Notes under the pieces: generated by a model
The model's input: the letters and a program-made list of their open reading frames with translations, nothing else
The model's database searches: none
Told to the model about the DNA's origin: nothing
Source: Leptospira montravelensis
Lineage (GTDB): Bacteria; Spirochaetota; Leptospiria; Leptospirales; Leptospiraceae
Assembly (NCBI RefSeq): GCF_004770045.1
Contig: NZ_RQFO01000004.1
Location: 682,001 to 746,000, forward strand
Reading direction: 5' to 3'
DNA length: 64,000 nucleotides
Shown here: piece after piece, positions 36,175 through 46,196 of the stretch
Position numbering within the stretch: position 1 is the stretch's first letter
Layout of the letters: every line of letters starts with the position of its first letter
Made by a program: the position numbers and the translations under genes

Positions 36175-39100
36175 TTACTTTTCTACACAGGCGGCCAGCC
36201 AGCCTGTCTTACAAGAATTTACTTTTTTTACCAAATCTGTATCTTTCCTTATTCTTTCATATTTATTGTAATATTTAAATATATCAAATGGATTGTCTTT
36301 TATATTTGTTAATAAATTGCCTGCAATATTCGATGCAAAAGTCAATCCTGCTTGATAAATTAGTTCTGATCTTACAAAGCCAATAACAAAATCCTCAGCA
36401 TCTATTTGGTAATCTTTATCAGTTAGGGGTTGCCGCGTAAGACTTTTTACCAATAGAGTTTCAATTTTTGATTCAATGTAGTCTTTTGCATAATCCTTAA
36501 GCCGTTCATTTCTATGACCAATTCCTTTTTCAGCTCCTTCCCTTGCTATATATTTAACATGCCTTCTGATTGATAATCTATCAGAAGCCCACATGGTATT
36601 TCTAACTGCAGCTTTATTTATACCCGTGGAAATATTTTTACCTAATTTATTGATTCCTTGTCCGCCAAAATCCTTACCCATCGCATGACCCACAATTCGA
36701 TTAAACATATGAATATATTTATTGTTTCCACCTGGGTCGACAAACGCTATCGGATTCCCTTCCACATACATCATTCGGTTCATCCCTTGCTCTTTATCGG
36801 GAAACACCATACCATCATTACTCACAAACCTAGCAAGGCCCGCATCATAATACCGTGCCTTGTAATAATACAATCCACTTTCCTGGTCTTCTTCTTGTCC
36901 CGTATATTTGAATTTAGTAATGTCTGGCCCATAAGAATCTGTCCTGAATATTTCTCCATATGGTTTGTAAGTAATATGACTTTTACCACCTCTCTCGCCA
37001 CCTGCTAGAACGTTTCCGTTTCCATCCGTAATCATCGTAATACTTCCCAAATGGTCTGGATGGAAAAAATACATTCCTGATACTCTCGCATTTCCTGTGG
37101 AAGATCCTCCTCCACTGCCACTTCCACCTTGGCCTGGTTCGTCGGCAACAGATGGTGTATCACTAGGAATGCCATTCCCCAGACCAAGCATCCAAATCGG
37201 TGTCCCGGATTCTGCCTCCCCGCTGCCAAGTAACAATGGAAAGCAGCCCGCTGTGGTGGTAAAAGTAAAAAGGACTACAAATAACGCCGTTCCATATCGA
37301 GGAATCTGTTTTTGGAATCGATTGGATAAGATAGGTAAAATGGTTATTCCAAATATATCCGAAGTTTTATTCTCTAAGTCAATTCCAGTTTGTTGGTCTC
37401 TTGTTTTGTATACCACCCAGAATAGAAATCCAAGTAAAACCAACCAAGGCAGTGCTCGATGGCCTCCTCGGATTTTCCCATCTACATAAACATTCGTATC
37501 TTGTAGAAAACTTACGAAGGCAAACCCAACTCGGTTCTTCCAATACGTATCACAATCGATGCTTACATCCTTGCAAAATGGGTTCACTAGCCACTCGTTT
37601 GAGGCCATTTGCCCCAAGAGAATGGCATCCCCTCGGCTATACTGGGCCACCTTATCCCCTTCTGCTCCTATCACATATAATGTATGTTTCTCTTGTTGTC
37701 CAGGGCTTCGGTGGATTTCATAATAGTTACCAAAACTGTAGGTGGTTGTATTGGAATTCTGTAAAGTTTTTTTAATCCTCATCCCTGAATGGTCATAAGT
37801 ATATTCGAATTTGTCTCCGCCGATGGTTTCGATACGTTGCAATTTGTTTTGCGCATTATAAACTAACGTATCCCCATTGCGTGTGGTCATATTCCCCATC
37901 GCATCGTAGGTATAACCAACGATTCCAGTATTTGGACTATTCACTCTTGTCACAGCATGGATATGGTTTCCATTTTCATAGGAATAAGTAAATGCTCCCT
38001 TATTCAAAAGGTTTCCGTTCCTATGATAATTGTAGTTTTCTTCCCCGTATTTTCCAATGGCCTTCGTCACTCGGTTCAAAGGATCATATTCAAAACTTTG
38101 GTTTCTAGATTCATTCATTAGATCGGTGATAGCAGCAATGTTTCCGCGTTTATCATAATCATACTTAATACTTTGTTCGACAGAACTGTCTTTTAAGTAA
38201 GTCACGAGCGATTGTGGTCGCATTCGAAGTGGGTCGTAACCAATCTTTGTAACAATCCCATTTCCAGTTTTTCGTTCTATGTAATATTTATCGTCAGCGA
38301 TCTTTGGACCTTCATAGCTCACCACCGTATGGTTCAAACTATTCCCATCATGAGAGTCCATTGTCAAAAAGCCAAGTTGGCCTGTACCCGTGTAATGGTT
38401 ACGAACGAGTGTTCCTTCCGGGTAAGTGAGAGTTTTCACACGACCAAAGGCATCATAGGTTCTTTGGAATAACACCTGTAAGTCGTCTATGATCCGTTTT
38501 TCACCAGTTACATTTCCTTTTCTATCATAAGCCAGTTCCGTGACACCCGAACCATCTGTCACTTTGGTTAATTTTCCAATCACATAAGCACTCGATAACG
38601 AGTTTCCTGAATCATATTCATATATGGTGGGTGTTTCATTTCCAGGAATTACCTTGGTAATCCTTCCCATCCCATCCACTTCTTTACGAATCACGATCCC
38701 ACGCGCATCGGTTTGGGTCAGTAAATCTCCTGCTACGTTGTAGGTGTAATGTATGGTGCCGGAATTGGAATCACTATACCTGGTTTTTCTTCCACCAATA
38801 TCGTAACTAATTTCTGTAAGCCCATTCCCTGGATCGGAGATTTGAACCATACGATCTGCATTGTCATACTGGTATTGTAATGTTTCCCCTTGGGTTGTTT
38901 TGGATACTAGCCTTCCCCAATTGTCTAGGTTTTGTGTTTCTGTGCGAATCACTTCCGATTGGTTTGTGGTTGTCACAGTGTTTGTCCGAAGTTCATACAC
39001 TATTCGGGAAATTTCTCCCGTAGCAGCAATGGTTTCTTTAGGTCGTTCCTCTGCATCTTCTGCTTGTGTGTAATAATAGGTATAAGACCAGCGTGGGGAT

Positions 39101-42100
39101 TCACCCGTAAAATAGGAATTGGATTTATGAATCTCCCGTCCAAGAGCATCATACTTTGTTTCAACGGTAGAGACAATGCCTTCCACAACAAGAGATTCTT
39201 TTTTAACAACCTTTCCTTGTAAATCCGTTGTATCCTTTGTCCACACATCACCCTCAGCAGAGTGAGTGGTCTGTTTCGTAGTAAAATAAGAACCATCAAA
39301 AGTATATTCGATGGATTCTTGTTTTTCCCCATTCAATTCACTAGAAGTTTTCCTTCCATATTCATCGTATACAAAGGTGGCTACATTCCCATTGGGATCT
39401 TCTATACTTAGCTCCACATCCAGTTTTGGATCGTAAGTTTTTTTACTAGTTTGGCCAAGTGCATTCCTTGTGACAGTGGGTTTACTGCGAGTAATGTCAC
39501 CATATTCATAAGACAAAGTTCTTCCCAAGGAATCTGTAGAGCTTGTTACATTTCCAATGGCATCATAGGAATAATAAATAGAATACCACTGTCCCGAACT
39601 TACCAGTTTACTTTCCGTAGCCATATCCGCACCAGTGTAAGTCCATTTTTTATGTTCCACCAAACTTCCGTTCACTGTCTTTTTGGATTCAATGGGAAGA
39701 GAAAGTATCTTCATAGCGGAATTAGTTTGATAGTTTATTTCAGTCCGAGTGATTCTTCCATTATGGTTTTCTTCAGAAACATTTAATGAATAAGCAAAAC
39801 TAGGATCATATGTCATGGTACTAATCACTTGGTCTTTCAGTTGTCCATTTTCATACCGGATCGATTCGCTTGAGGTTTGTAAAACTAATTTGGTTCCCAG
39901 GTGTGGAGTGAATTTTGTATAACCCTTGGACTCTTCCGAAACCAAAACATCATTTCCAGTGAAAACCTGAACGCTCCCTACAAAACCAGGGAAGTTTGGG
40001 TTGTGTAAATAATGAGTGACTTCTCTTAATTTCAGAACTCCTTCTACATACGTCCTTTCCGTAACAGATTCAAAACCATAATTTTCGTTCGAATCTATAT
40101 CCCCCGGCTTAAAACGGGTGTTATAATAGGAGTATGCCTTTTTTTCTTCGGCATATCCCAAACCAGTGGAGTTACGGATATGGGATACCAACATTTGAGA
40201 AGATAAGTTCGGAAGCGATGTATTGTAACTACCACCTTTCACGACAGCCCCTGGCATATCTTTTTTCCATATATAGGAAATCTGAGATTCGACGCCGTTG
40301 ACTTGATTGATTACTTTCGTGATTAGTCCACCTTTAGTTAATGGACTATCGGATAAAATTTGCCTAGTGGTACTATTTTTTCCGTATTGATAAAAGAAGT
40401 CAGGAATACCATCCGCATTTCTATCCTCAAATCGACTCCCATTAATCTCAGCAGATTCCACACTAAAATCAAATCGATTATCAAAAGAACCATTCCCATT
40501 CCCGTGATATACGTGGTAATTGGCTGAGTTAAACTCTTTTACAATAAAATCTACGATTCCATCTTCATTGAGATCAGTGAATTCAAAACTAGAAACTTTA
40601 TTGGCATTAGGGTCGTTATCCTCAGCAAACCGGTCTGGCCTAACGACAGTATTAATGTAATTATTGGTATAATGATCAAAATCGAATTTGCCACCAGTGT
40701 TGAATGCTACTTTAATTTCGTTATGTAGGGTATATGCATTCTCAACTCCAAAATCATATGGATTAAAATGACTGTTACGATTGGTAAAAGAAACATAATC
40801 AAGAAGTCCATCACCATTAATATCGACTAACCAGTTTTTCCCCATATAACCCACAATGTTTCGTGGAATATTTTGAATTGTCTGTGAAAGAGTTTTATTG
40901 TTTGTATCAATCTTTGTAACAACCAATTGATACGCCGAGCCATTCAAATCAGCATTTCGAATTCGACTTATTTCAATATCCAATTCATTTGCATGGCGAT
41001 CTACAATCTCCTTTAGTCGATCTTCAAAAAATTGTCTATCGATCGATTTGGTAATCGTATCTTTTTGAGATGCAGTTGCTGTTCCTGGGTTGTTTACCAA
41101 ACTCCAATACAACGACCTCTCATCGGAAAAAACTCTCTCAGAAAGAAAATTTTTACGTCCTCCATCTGCCTCAGCACCATCAAATATGGATAAGATTTCA
41201 TTAGTATAGGATAATCTCTCTGCATCGGCAGCGCCTACTTCTTGGAAATGACGTGCTTTTAGAGCTGCTAATTGGTACTGCTCTGGGGGAGGATTTACAT
41301 TAACAACGAATAAATGTTCGGGGATACCATCTCCATCAATGTCAGTAAACTGATTCATACGGTGTGCGATAAATGGATTCGAATCCATCGTTTCTTGGAG
41401 AGGACTTCTAAAACCATTAAACCAAATCACTTTTTCAGTGGCAAAACCCCTTCCTTGAGACAGATAAATGGACATTCGATCATTCCAGAAATGGACAAAG
41501 TCTGCCCTTCCATCCCTATTCATATCAACAAAGTAATCCCTAGGTGCTAAATTAGCTGTGCGGGTATAATTTTGAATATATGGGGTCAAAGTCACATTGG
41601 GAAAAGCTGTGGGACTTTCGAGCCCACTGCCATTGGAAAAGGCAACATATAAAACTCCAGATCTCTCATAAGCAAAGTCTGTTCGGCCATCTCCATCTAT
41701 ATCAGCAATATCTATATAAGTATTATATTTAATAGGGAAACTAGGAGAACTAAAATCTCTGCTATTCACATAATCATTGGAGCGAATATAAATTTGGTCT
41801 CCATCTGCCTTTCCAAGTAATCTTGAATATTCAGAGATTCCATCTCCATCTATATCAGTAGGTAAAACGGCTCTATTGGCAGATAATACACCATTATTAC
41901 AAGCATCGGCACCAAAAAAAGCATACTCCCCACATTTCATTCGAACAAAGGGAGGGCAAGCAGGGAAAAGTGTACATATACAAGCAATCGGTCCCCAATT
42001 GCAAGCATCTCTATTTCTATTTCCAAGTGGATACCTTCCAACAAATTCCGTTTCTGGATTATAAGTTGGCATCTCAACATTCAATGCATTATAATCAAAA

Positions 42101-43206
42101 CCATTTCCTGTTCCACCACCAGCTCTTGGGATGGATTTGGGCAGGACTTTATTATAAGCTTTCGCAAGTTTTGTTTGAGTTTTCGGAGGCTCCGATGCTT
42201 TCATAGAAAGGTATTCGAAGATAGCTCTTTTTAAAAGCTCAAGCATCCTGTCTCCGATATCTTGATCAGAACCATAACCATTAGAAAGCGGATTGGCACC
42301 GCTATTTAGTTTTGGTTCCACTCCTGTGTGACTTATCGAATAAACAAATTCCAATGGTAGGTGTGTCGATACCGAAAACAAATTGTCCTTTTCAAAATCG
42401 ATTTTTGTTAAAAGAGAGTCTTTTGTTTTGGAATCAGCAGAATAAAAAAACTCATATGTATATACGTGGGAATTATCAGAATAAAATTTGATTTTTTTTA
42501 GCCGCCAATCACGGACAACTAGTTGTTTTTCGGAGTAATCATTAAAAAAATCTTCTCTTTCTTCATATTCAAAATTTATATACCTAGCTCCTCCGGCATA
42601 AATAATTTTGGAAAGGTAAAGCTCGCCCTTTCTAAGTTCCCACTCATATCGAATAGTTTCACCATGAGCATCCCTCAATTCGGAAAGAGCCCATAAAATA
42701 ACAGCTCCGTTATTAGTTAAAACTTGTGCGTTTTCACCGCCATAGGTGGACTGATTTCCTGATTGATCAAAAGTGATAAACTGAGTAGGCCCAAATCCAT
42801 AATTACCTTGTGGATAAAATGAAACGAAACTTTCATTTTTGGAATAGAATAACTGCCCAGAACCATCACTATCTACTAATTGTCCATATTCTGAGGAAAC
42901 ATAATGATCTGAATTTGTCAGGTTGATTCCATACACCGAATCTCTTTTTATATATTCTCCACCGCCAAGTGACCAACCTTTACCTAATAATCCACTACCC
43001 ATACCTGAATTATACGACAGCGAAATCGAAGGAGTTAGTCCGCCTGAACCCTCTGGAATTGACAAAGGAATAGAAAAAGAAGCATTCCCAGACGGATCAA
43101 TTCCAATTTCAGGCATTTGTTGTGGCAATCTTTGTCCCCCTAAAAACGACAAAAATAAAAACGAAAACAATAATATAAGAACTAATCTAATTACAATTTG
43201 CCGCAT
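36175..43206 (-). CDS. Giant SpvB/TcaC-Rhs repeat protein with internal membrane segments
   Basis: The 2343-residue protein has an export signal (MRQIVIRLVLILLFSFLFLSFLGG), an SpvB/TcdB N-terminal domain (PSISLSYNSGMGSGLLGKGWSLGG), and a mid-part with FG-GAP/VCBS calcium-loop repeats (DIDGDGISEY, DIDGDGRTDF, DMNRDGRADF, DINGDGLLDY, DLNEDGIVDF, DRNADGIPDF). YD/Rhs repeats follow (about 1130-1850), then two hydrophobic stretches near 1922 and 1980, a Gly/Ser linker, and the Rhs core with HPDHLGS (about 2047), YYYKARYYD and VDPGGNN (about 2157). The last 185 residues are unlike the core and match no toxin family I know. Such proteins form a shell around a C-terminal effector. I prefer the ATG at 43206, since an in-frame ATG at 43245 lies inside the promoter -10 box. 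Frame is intact throughout. Confidence 0.9.
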   Translation of the reverse strand: MRQIVIRLVLILLFSFLFLSFLGGQRLPQQMPEIGIDPSGNASFSIPLSIPEGSGGLTPSISLSYNSGMGSGLLGKGWSLGGGEYIKRDSVYGINLTNSDHYVSSEYGQLVDSDGSGQLFYSKNESFVSFYPQGNYGFGPTQFITFDQSGNQSTYGGENAQVLTNNGAVILWALSELRDAHGETIRYEWELRKGELYLSKIIYAGGARYINFEYEEREDFFNDYSEKQLVVRDWRLKKIKFYSDNSHVYTYEFFYSADSKTKDSLLTKIDFEKDNLFSVSTHLPLEFVYSISHTGVEPKLNSGANPLSNGYGSDQDIGDRMLELLKRAIFEYLSMKASEPPKTQTKLAKAYNKVLPKSIPRAGGGTGNGFDYNALNVEMPTYNPETEFVGRYPLGNRNRDACNWGPIACICTLFPACPPFVRMKCGEYAFFGADACNNGVLSANRAVLPTDIDGDGISEYSRLLGKADGDQIYIRSNDYVNSRDFSSPSFPIKYNTYIDIADIDGDGRTDFAYERSGVLYVAFSNGSGLESPTAFPNVTLTPYIQNYTRTANLAPRDYFVDMNRDGRADFVHFWNDRMSIYLSQGRGFATEKVIWFNGFRSPLQETMDSNPFIAHRMNQFTDIDGDGIPEHLFVVNVNPPPEQYQLAALKARHFQEVGAADAERLSYTNEILSIFDGAEADGGRKNFLSERVFSDERSLYWSLVNNPGTATASQKDTITKSIDRQFFEDRLKEIVDRHANELDIEISRIRNADLNGSAYQLVVTKIDTNNKTLSQTIQNIPRNIVGYMGKNWLVDINGDGLLDYVSFTNRNSHFNPYDFGVENAYTLHNEIKVAFNTGGKFDFDHYTNNYINTVVRPDRFAEDNDPNANKVSSFEFTDLNEDGIVDFIVKEFNSANYHVYHGNGNGSFDNRFDFSVESAEINGSRFEDRNADGIPDFFYQYGKNSTTRQILSDSPLTKGGLITKVINQVNGVESQISYIWKKDMPGAVVKGGSYNTSLPNLSSQMLVSHIRNSTGLGYAEEKKAYSYYNTRFKPGDIDSNENYGFESVTERTYVEGVLKLREVTHYLHNPNFPGFVGSVQVFTGNDVLVSEESKGYTKFTPHLGTKLVLQTSSESIRYENGQLKDQVISTMTYDPSFAYSLNVSEENHNGRITRTEINYQTNSAMKILSLPIESKKTVNGSLVEHKKWTYTGADMATESKLVSSGQWYSIYYSYDAIGNVTSSTDSLGRTLSYEYGDITRSKPTVTRNALGQTSKKTYDPKLDVELSIEDPNGNVATFVYDEYGRKTSSELNGEKQESIEYTFDGSYFTTKQTTHSAEGDVWTKDTTDLQGKVVKKESLVVEGIVSTVETKYDALGREIHKSNSYFTGESPRWSYTYYYTQAEDAEERPKETIAATGEISRIVYELRTNTVTTTNQSEVIRTETQNLDNWGRLVSKTTQGETLQYQYDNADRMVQISDPGNGLTEISYDIGGRKTRYSDSNSGTIHYTYNVAGDLLTQTDARGIVIRKEVDGMGRITKVIPGNETPTIYEYDSGNSLSSAYVIGKLTKVTDGSGVTELAYDRKGNVTGEKRIIDDLQVLFQRTYDAFGRVKTLTYPEGTLVRNHYTGTGQLGFLTMDSHDGNSLNHTVVSYEGPKIADDKYYIERKTGNGIVTKIGYDPLRMRPQSLVTYLKDSSVEQSIKYDYDKRGNIAAITDLMNESRNQSFEYDPLNRVTKAIGKYGEENYNYHRNGNLLNKGAFTYSYENGNHIHAVTRVNSPNTGIVGYTYDAMGNMTTRNGDTLVYNAQNKLQRIETIGGDKFEYTYDHSGMRIKKTLQNSNTTTYSFGNYYEIHRSPGQQEKHTLYVIGAEGDKVAQYSRGDAILLGQMASNEWLVNPFCKDVSIDCDTYWKNRVGFAFVSFLQDTNVYVDGKIRGGHRALPWLVLLGFLFWVVYKTRDQQTGIDLENKTSDIFGITILPILSNRFQKQIPRYGTALFVVLFTFTTTAGCFPLLLGSGEAESGTPIWMLGLGNGIPSDTPSVADEPGQGGSGSGGGSSTGNARVSGMYFFHPDHLGSITMITDGNGNVLAGGERGGKSHITYKPYGEIFRTDSYGPDITKFKYTGQEEDQESGLYYYKARYYDAGLARFVSNDGMVFPDKEQGMNRMMYVEGNPIAFVDPGGNNKYIHMFNRIVGHAMGKDFGGQGINKLGKNISTGINKAAVRNTMWASDRLSIRRHVKYIAREGAEKGIGHRNERLKDYAKDYIESKIETLLVKSLTRQPLTDKDYQIDAEDFVIGFVRSELIYQAGLTFASNIAGNLLTNIKDNPFDIFKYYNKYERIRKDTDLVKKVNSCKTGWLAACVEK

Positions 43207-43238
43207 AACACTAACCCAACTAACAGAAGAATATAATG

Positions 43239-43267
43239 TTGCCATATAACAAGTATTTTAAAATAAT
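43239..43267 (+). promoter_or_regulatory. Promoter of the divergent barrel-Kelch-TPR genes
   Basis: TTGCCA, 17 bases, AATAAT (5 of 6 in each box) gives a predicted start near 43274, 18 bases before the ATG at 43292. It shares its bases with the Rhs promoter on the other strand. Confidence 0.55.
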
Positions 43268-43272
43268 GTCAA
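43243..43272 (-). promoter_or_regulatory. Promoter of the SpvB/Rhs gene
   Basis: On the minus strand TTGACA, 18 bases, TATATG. The -10 box includes the ATG at 43245-43243, which excludes that codon as translation start on this transcript. It overlaps the promoter of the divergent gene at 43292. Confidence 0.55.
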
Positions 43273-43291
43273 CGAATACAAGTTAGATTTG

Positions 43292-44200
43292 ATGAAAAGT
43301 ACCACATTACAAACGTTAACAACATTAATTATATATTTTTTAGGGATCTCATCCATCTCAATCTATCCCGCAGAACTTCGATTTCCTAATGGTGAAGTAT
43401 TTCATAGTGAATTTGTCTACGAAGACGAACGCCTGCTGGTTGTTCGTTTTAAGGGATCTGAATATAAAGTTCCCAAAAAGGATCTCGAATATTATAATTT
43501 AGTTAACAATGGACAAATCAATAATTCCTACAAAATCGCAATTTTATCATTAAAAAATGGTAGTGTTATCAAAGGAACGATCGCTGATAAAAACAAAGAT
43601 GAGGTAATTATCAAATCTGAACTTGGTTTTTTAACCATAAATAGAAGCGAAATTAAAAACACTGTGTCAGAAGCCGACGAAAGTCCGGAATTTCCAATTG
43701 TATATTTAGCAAATGATAAACTAGACAACCAAACAAGAGTTGGTGGAAGCTTTACCTATTTACCACTTTTTCCTCCTTTAGGAAACCAAACGCCTCCGCT
43801 TTTCGGTCTTTCCGTCTTTACCGAACCCGCATTTTTAAGATTTAAAAACACATATCAGTTAGGATTCAAATTCGAATATTTACAATCAACCGGACCATTA
43901 AAAGAAGTTATTACACAATCTGGCTATGTTTATCTTCACCAATCAAAAGTCTTTCAATCCAATCCTTTATTTGATTTTTATGGAATAGTCGGAATAGGAA
44001 CTTCATCTGTCACATATCGTTTCGACCAAAATAATGCAAAAACTGGCACAAACCCTTCCGCCTATATCGAACTCGGTTGGCAAGGATTAAAATATGGACC
44101 TTCTTTCTATCGAATTGGCTGGAAAAACTTATGCTTTTTTGAAATAGAAAAAACTCACTGTGGTACGGGGTTAGAATTATCAGGTGGAGTCAATTTCTAA
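43292..44200 (+). CDS. Exported protein with probable outer-membrane beta-barrel domain
   Basis: The 302-residue protein has a signal peptide (about 1-26, ending near SISIYPAE), an N-terminal part of two strand-rich repeats (LRFPNGEVFHSEFVYEDERLLVVRF; LKNGSVIKGTIADKNKDEVIIKS), and a C-terminal half of alternating amphipathic strands (YQLGFKFEYLQSTG, YVYLHQSKVF, FYGIVGIGTSSVTYRF, AYIELGWQGLKYGPSFYRIGW) ending in GVNF with the terminal aromatic typical of barrels. It is thus a likely small outer-membrane barrel. Function unknown. It ends in a TAATG overlap with the Kelch lipoprotein gene and diverges from the Rhs gene. Confidence 0.72.
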   Translation: MKSTTLQTLTTLIIYFLGISSISIYPAELRFPNGEVFHSEFVYEDERLLVVRFKGSEYKVPKKDLEYYNLVNNGQINNSYKIAILSLKNGSVIKGTIADKNKDEVIIKSELGFLTINRSEIKNTVSEADESPEFPIVYLANDKLDNQTRVGGSFTYLPLFPPLGNQTPPLFGLSVFTEPAFLRFKNTYQLGFKFEYLQSTGPLKEVITQSGYVYLHQSKVFQSNPLFDFYGIVGIGTSSVTYRFDQNNAKTGTNPSAYIELGWQGLKYGPSFYRIGWKNLCFFEIEKTHCGTGLELSGGVNF

Positions 44201-45570
44201 TGAAATTTAACATAATATCATTCTTTTTATTCTTTTTTACAATATGGAATTGTGCAAATCCGCTCACCGAAGGAGGAAAAGCCAATACCGCAAAAATTGA
44301 ATGGCAACTCGTAACTAATATATCCACAAACTCAGCTGTCGTTAGTTGGAAGTGCTCAGGAAAAGTTCCAGGATTTTTAGTCACCTCTGGACCAAATTAT
44401 AATAATGTAGATACTTCATTTCTTGATAGTGAAGTCCACGCTGTTTCCCTATCTAACTTAATTACTGATTCAGATTACAGTTATCTACCATCTTGCGGTA
44501 CCAAAGAAATAGGATTAGGAATTCCATCTACTTTTAGAACATTATCTGACAATGCGGTTATATTTCGCAGAAGCATTTGGATTGTAGGAGGAATTGGTTC
44601 TGACAAAAACGCAGTTAGCGAAATAGATTTTTTCGATCCAGTAGAAAATATTTGGCATCCTGCGGTTACAAATGTTCCCACACCTCGGCTCAATGCCCAA
44701 GTAGTATCTTTTAAAAATAAAATCTATGTCATTGGTGGAATTATCAAAAATGGTGCCGTTTATACGATGAGTCGGATTGTAGAAGCCTACGATCCTTTAA
44801 CGAATACTTGGAACAAGAATCTAGCAGATATGCCCTCTACTCTACAAGGTGGGGTCGCAGGTGCTTTTGATGAAGAAATCGTTATCTTGGGTGGAACAAC
44901 AACAACGGATATGACTACCGGCACTATATTTAATACTGTTTATAAATTTTACCCAAATATTGGAAACAATGGAACGTGGGTTAGCCTCCTATCAAGTACC
45001 AACATCTTTCCACGTATTGATATGGCTGGATGTACTTATATCGGAAGTTTAATTTTTACAGGGGGAAGATTTTATTCTGATGGGCTTGCCTATGCGACAA
45101 CAGATGCATATGCTCCATCTCTTAATTCAACCTCAGGAAAAATCGAAGCCTCCATTTCGCTTGCAAGACACGGTTCAGGTTATGCCTGTTATAGACCAAT
45201 TTCAACGGATCCTTTCCCCTCTGACACTCCCGCATTATTCGTTGTTGGCGGTTCGACAGGAACCAATATATCGCAACCTGTTACAGCAGTTACAAATTCA
45301 AACCGATTTGAATATTCCTTCCTAGGCAATGCTTCCAATGCCTTTGTTACAGGTTCCAATACTCCTATAGCCTTATACTATCCTGCTATGGAAGTTTCGT
45401 ATGAAAAAAGAAAACTATATCTATTTGGAGGCGCGTCAGAATTTAATTTACCTATAGACCAGGTCTATTCCTTAGACTTAGCCAATCCAGGTGGGAATCC
45501 TTGGGTTCCGGAATCAGACAATATGCCGAGAAGTAGATTCGGACACAAAGCAGTAATTTTAAGTAGATAA
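44200..45570 (+). CDS. Kelch-repeat lipoprotein with N-terminal FN3-like domain
   Basis: The 456-residue protein has a lipoprotein signal (MKFNIISFFLFFFTIWNC, Cys 18). About residues 25-115 look like a fibronectin type III-like domain (EWQLVTNISTNSAVVSWKCSG). The rest is a Kelch-type propeller: IWIVGGIGS, IYVIGGI, IVILGGT, LIFTGGRF, LFVVGGST and LYLFGGASEF, each followed by a W or Y some 20-30 residues on (NIWHPA, NTWNKN). Kelch propellers bind proteins or sugars; here at the cell envelope. Its start overlaps the barrel gene stop, so both are co-translated. Ligand unknown. Confidence 0.83.
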   Translation: MKFNIISFFLFFFTIWNCANPLTEGGKANTAKIEWQLVTNISTNSAVVSWKCSGKVPGFLVTSGPNYNNVDTSFLDSEVHAVSLSNLITDSDYSYLPSCGTKEIGLGIPSTFRTLSDNAVIFRRSIWIVGGIGSDKNAVSEIDFFDPVENIWHPAVTNVPTPRLNAQVVSFKNKIYVIGGIIKNGAVYTMSRIVEAYDPLTNTWNKNLADMPSTLQGGVAGAFDEEIVILGGTTTTDMTTGTIFNTVYKFYPNIGNNGTWVSLLSSTNIFPRIDMAGCTYIGSLIFTGGRFYSDGLAYATTDAYAPSLNSTSGKIEASISLARHGSGYACYRPISTDPFPSDTPALFVVGGSTGTNISQPVTAVTNSNRFEYSFLGNASNAFVTGSNTPIALYYPAMEVSYEKRKLYLFGGASEFNLPIDQVYSLDLANPGGNPWVPESDNMPRSRFGHKAVILSR

Positions 45571-45572
45571 AT

Positions 45573-46142
45573 ATGAAAAAGATAAGCTTAGTATTTTTAA
45601 TTCTTTTCAGCTTCATGCTTATGGCCGATTCTGTTTCCGAAGAAGACACATTTCTTTTTCGATACAATTTAAAGGAAAAAAAATTTTCGGAAGCGGAAGA
45701 TCTACTGAGCAAATTTCAAAATTCTAAAATAGACCAAACAAAGTTGGAACTATTAGAAACTGAGTTATGGATCGCTAAAGGTGAGGACTTATATTCCAGT
45801 AAACAATTTAAATCCGCATATCGTTTCTACAGTGATGCCTATGTTAGGTGGCGAACGAACCCACTAATTAAGGAAAGATATACGGAGCTATCGGGAAAAA
45901 TTCTGCACGACGAGGAAATTTCGACATTTCCAGTAAAACCTACAACCAATAGGCAACCAGAGGAAAAAGAAAAAGAATTTATTTACCTTACATCAAATGC
46001 AGATGTTTACTTTCTAATGAATCAATTTCGTATAGAAGAATTAGAAAATAAAACAAAGATCATTTATGGAATTGGCGGTGCCATTTTTTCACTATTATTA
46101 ATACAAGTGATCATTAATTTAATTCTATTAATTAGAAGATAA
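45573..46142 (+). CDS. Small membrane-anchored protein, TPR-like
   Basis: The 189-residue protein has a signal peptide (MKKISLVFLILFSFMLMADS), a helical body with TPR-like repeats (LKEKKFSEAEDLLSKFQNSK; KGEDLYSSKQFKSAYRFYSDAYVRW) and a C-terminal membrane helix (IIYGIGGAIFSLLLIQVIINLILLI) with a short basic end. It probably faces the periplasm. It starts two bases after the Kelch gene stop and closes the three-gene unit. No family recognised. Confidence 0.72.
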   Translation: MKKISLVFLILFSFMLMADSVSEEDTFLFRYNLKEKKFSEAEDLLSKFQNSKIDQTKLELLETELWIAKGEDLYSSKQFKSAYRFYSDAYVRWRTNPLIKERYTELSGKILHDEEISTFPVKPTTNRQPEEKEKEFIYLTSNADVYFLMNQFRIEELENKTKIIYGIGGAIFSLLLIQVIINLILLIRR

Positions 46143-46196
46143 CAAAGCCATTCACTAGTTAGAATTAATCTAAAATAAACTTTAGATTTAAAATCA

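Noticed and set aside
36175..43245. Start of the Rhs protein at the ATG at 43245
   Set aside because: That ATG lies inside the -10 box of the best promoter and adds 13 residues before the signal peptide; 43206 preferred, though not proven.
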